Source: Alphaproteobacteria bacterium
GTDB lineage: Bacteria; Pseudomonadota; Alphaproteobacteria; Micavibrionales; Micavibrionaceae
Reading direction: 5' to 3'
Assembly (NCBI GenBank): GCA_016794145.1
Contig: JAEUKP010000022.1
Location: 1 to 64,000 of the forward strand
Length of the DNA: 64,000 nucleotides
Shown: in pieces, positions 63,082 to 64,000 of the stretch
Position numbering within the stretch: the first letter of the stretch is position 1
Layout: every line of letters begins with the position of its first letter
Notes under the pieces: generated by a model
Told to the model about the DNA's origin: nothing
Seen by the model: the letters and a program-made list of their open reading frames with translations, nothing else
Databases searched by the model: none
Translations under genes and position numbers: made by a program

Positions 63082-64000
63082 GTGATCTATTTTGACGTCA
63101 TCATTATCGGGGGCGGGGCCGCAGGATTAATGGCGGCAGCGCGTTCAGGATCGAAAGGAAACTCTGTTCTACTGATTGATCATGCAGAAAAGATCGGTGA
63201 AAAAATCCGTATTTCAGGGGGCGGGCGGTGTAACTTTACGAATCTTCATACATCCCCTGCACATTTTATTTCGACGAATCCACATTTTTGCAAATCTGCC
63301 CTCTCTCGCTACACCCCAAAAGATTTTCTAACACTGATTGAAAAACATCATATCGCCTATCACGATAAAGGGCGGGGCCAATTATTTTGTGATGATAAAG
63401 CCACACAAATTGTTGATATGCTCCTTAATGAATGCAAAGACTCAAACGTCACTTTCTGGACGGGCACATCTGTTGACGGCATTGATCGGACAGATGACGG
63501 ACATTTTCAAACCAATACAAAACGGGGCTCTGTAGGATGCCGGTCTCTTGTAATTGCGACAGGAGGCTTATCTATTCCCAAGATCGGAGCAACTGGCTTT
63601 GGATATAAAATTGCCAATCAATTCGGGCATCAAGTGGTTCCAACGCGCCCGGGGCTTGTGCCTTTAACCTTTACGGACGAGACATCAAAACTCTGTGCTG
63701 AGTTAACAGGACTATCTGTTGATCCTGCAATTGTATCAACCGGAAAAACAAAATTTGAAGAAGCCCTCCTGTTTACACATCGGGGGTTAAGTGGACCCTC
63801 TATTCTCCAAATTTCTTCGTATTGGAGGGAAACAGAATCGATCGCTGTCAATCTTGTTCCAGATCTAACGGCTTTTGACTGGCTGAAAGAAAAACGAAAA
63901 TCAGACCCGAAAAAAATGCTTCGTACAGTCATCGAAGACGTCTTACCAAACCGTTTGGCAAACGCACTCGCAACGCTTTCGGGGCATGACGGACAAATGG
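63082..64000 (+). CDS. YhiN/HI0933-type flavoprotein (cut by window end)
   Basis: The frame is open from a GTG at 63082 to the window end (306 codons). It starts MIYFDVIIIGGGAAGLMAAA, the FAD-binding dinucleotide fold, followed by EKIRISGGGRCNFTN, the hallmark of HI0933-like (BaiN/YhiN) NAD(P)/FAD oxidoreductases. RSLVIATGGLSIPKIGATGF and GLSGPSILQISSYW are also family text. The reaction is poorly known; aminoacetone oxidase and flavin reductase roles have been proposed for relatives. About a quarter of the protein is missing at the C terminus. No Shine-Dalgarno sequence is obvious, and the gene may be coupled to grxD. Confidence 0.9.
   Translation, partial: MIYFDVIIIGGGAAGLMAAARSGSKGNSVLLIDHAEKIGEKIRISGGGRCNFTNLHTSPAHFISTNPHFCKSALSRYTPKDFLTLIEKHHIAYHDKGRGQLFCDDKATQIVDMLLNECKDSNVTFWTGTSVDGIDRTDDGHFQTNTKRGSVGCRSLVIATGGLSIPKIGATGFGYKIANQFGHQVVPTRPGLVPLTFTDETSKLCAELTGLSVDPAIVSTGKTKFEEALLFTHRGLSGPSILQISSYWRETESIAVNLVPDLTAFDWLKEKRKSDPKKMLRTVIEDVLPNRLANALATLSGHDGQM

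Overview
The window reads as a chromosomal segment of a free-living, motile alphaproteobacterium of moderate GC content. Lineage markers are a Shemin-type 5-aminolevulinate synthase, a DivK-PleD pair preceded by an EipB-like (DUF1849) periplasmic protein, trxB translationally coupled to a LysR regulator, trmL next to hemF, an ELM1-like (DUF1022) protein, and an ftsE-ftsX-DUF218-plsC-DUF2125 run. Leucine and lysine biosynthesis genes and a chemotaxis operon argue against an obligate intracellular symbiont. The order cannot be fixed from sequence reading alone; Rhodospirillales or Micavibrio-like lineages are possible.

Layout. 1-7.5 kb: edge of an IS630-type transposase, a zincin-like protein that has lost its catalytic histidines, a soluble double-PAS chemoreceptor, ribokinase, hemA, a small unknown protein, an AmgK-like kinase and aspartate aminotransferase. 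7.5-10.5 kb: a nested palindromic element, two patatin-like phospholipases and a candidate sRNA. 10.5-21 kb: LysR-trxB, ELM1-like, Lrp, trmL, hemF, a MITE with TA flanks, ldh, cca, smpB, dapA and a lytic transglycosylase whose 5' end looks frameshifted. 21-28.7 kb: a LuxR-type response regulator, an unusual DHp-receiver protein with no ATPase domain, and cheA-cheW-cheY-cheB-cheR, with CheA ending in a receiver domain. 28.7-35.8 kb: purH, then three large unrecognised genes, one carrying three copies of a module of about 70-85 residues around a 10-residue helical repeat.

35.8-46 kb: lepA, leuD, leuB, ppa, a truncated MITE, ahpD/ahpC divergent from oxyR with an OxyR-like operator, an outer-membrane efflux lipoprotein, beta-carbonic anhydrase, a pentapeptide-repeat protein and a 56-residue LptM-like lipoprotein. 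46-55.5 kb: a zinc-ribbon membrane protein, ftsEX, DUF218, plsC, DUF2125, a methyltransferase, pleD, divK, eipB-like and a GGDEF protein. 55.5-56.8 kb: a compact operon of two unrecognised proteins and a 31-residue peptide with an excellent ribosome-binding site and its own terminator; this is the strongest candidate for an undescribed system. 56.8-64 kb: repeat-rich spacer, a CDF metal transporter, an unknown 411-residue protein, alaS, bolA, grxD and a YhiN-like flavoprotein cut by the window edge.

Several groups act together. Chemotaxis: the receptor at 705 could signal through the che operon. Cell cycle and c-di-GMP: DivK, PleD and the second GGDEF protein, both cyclases carrying a visible RxxD inhibitory site. 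Peroxide defence: OxyR controlling AhpC/AhpD. Haem: HemA and HemF. Envelope and division: FtsEX, PlsC, Slt, AmgK, EipB and the LptM-like protein.
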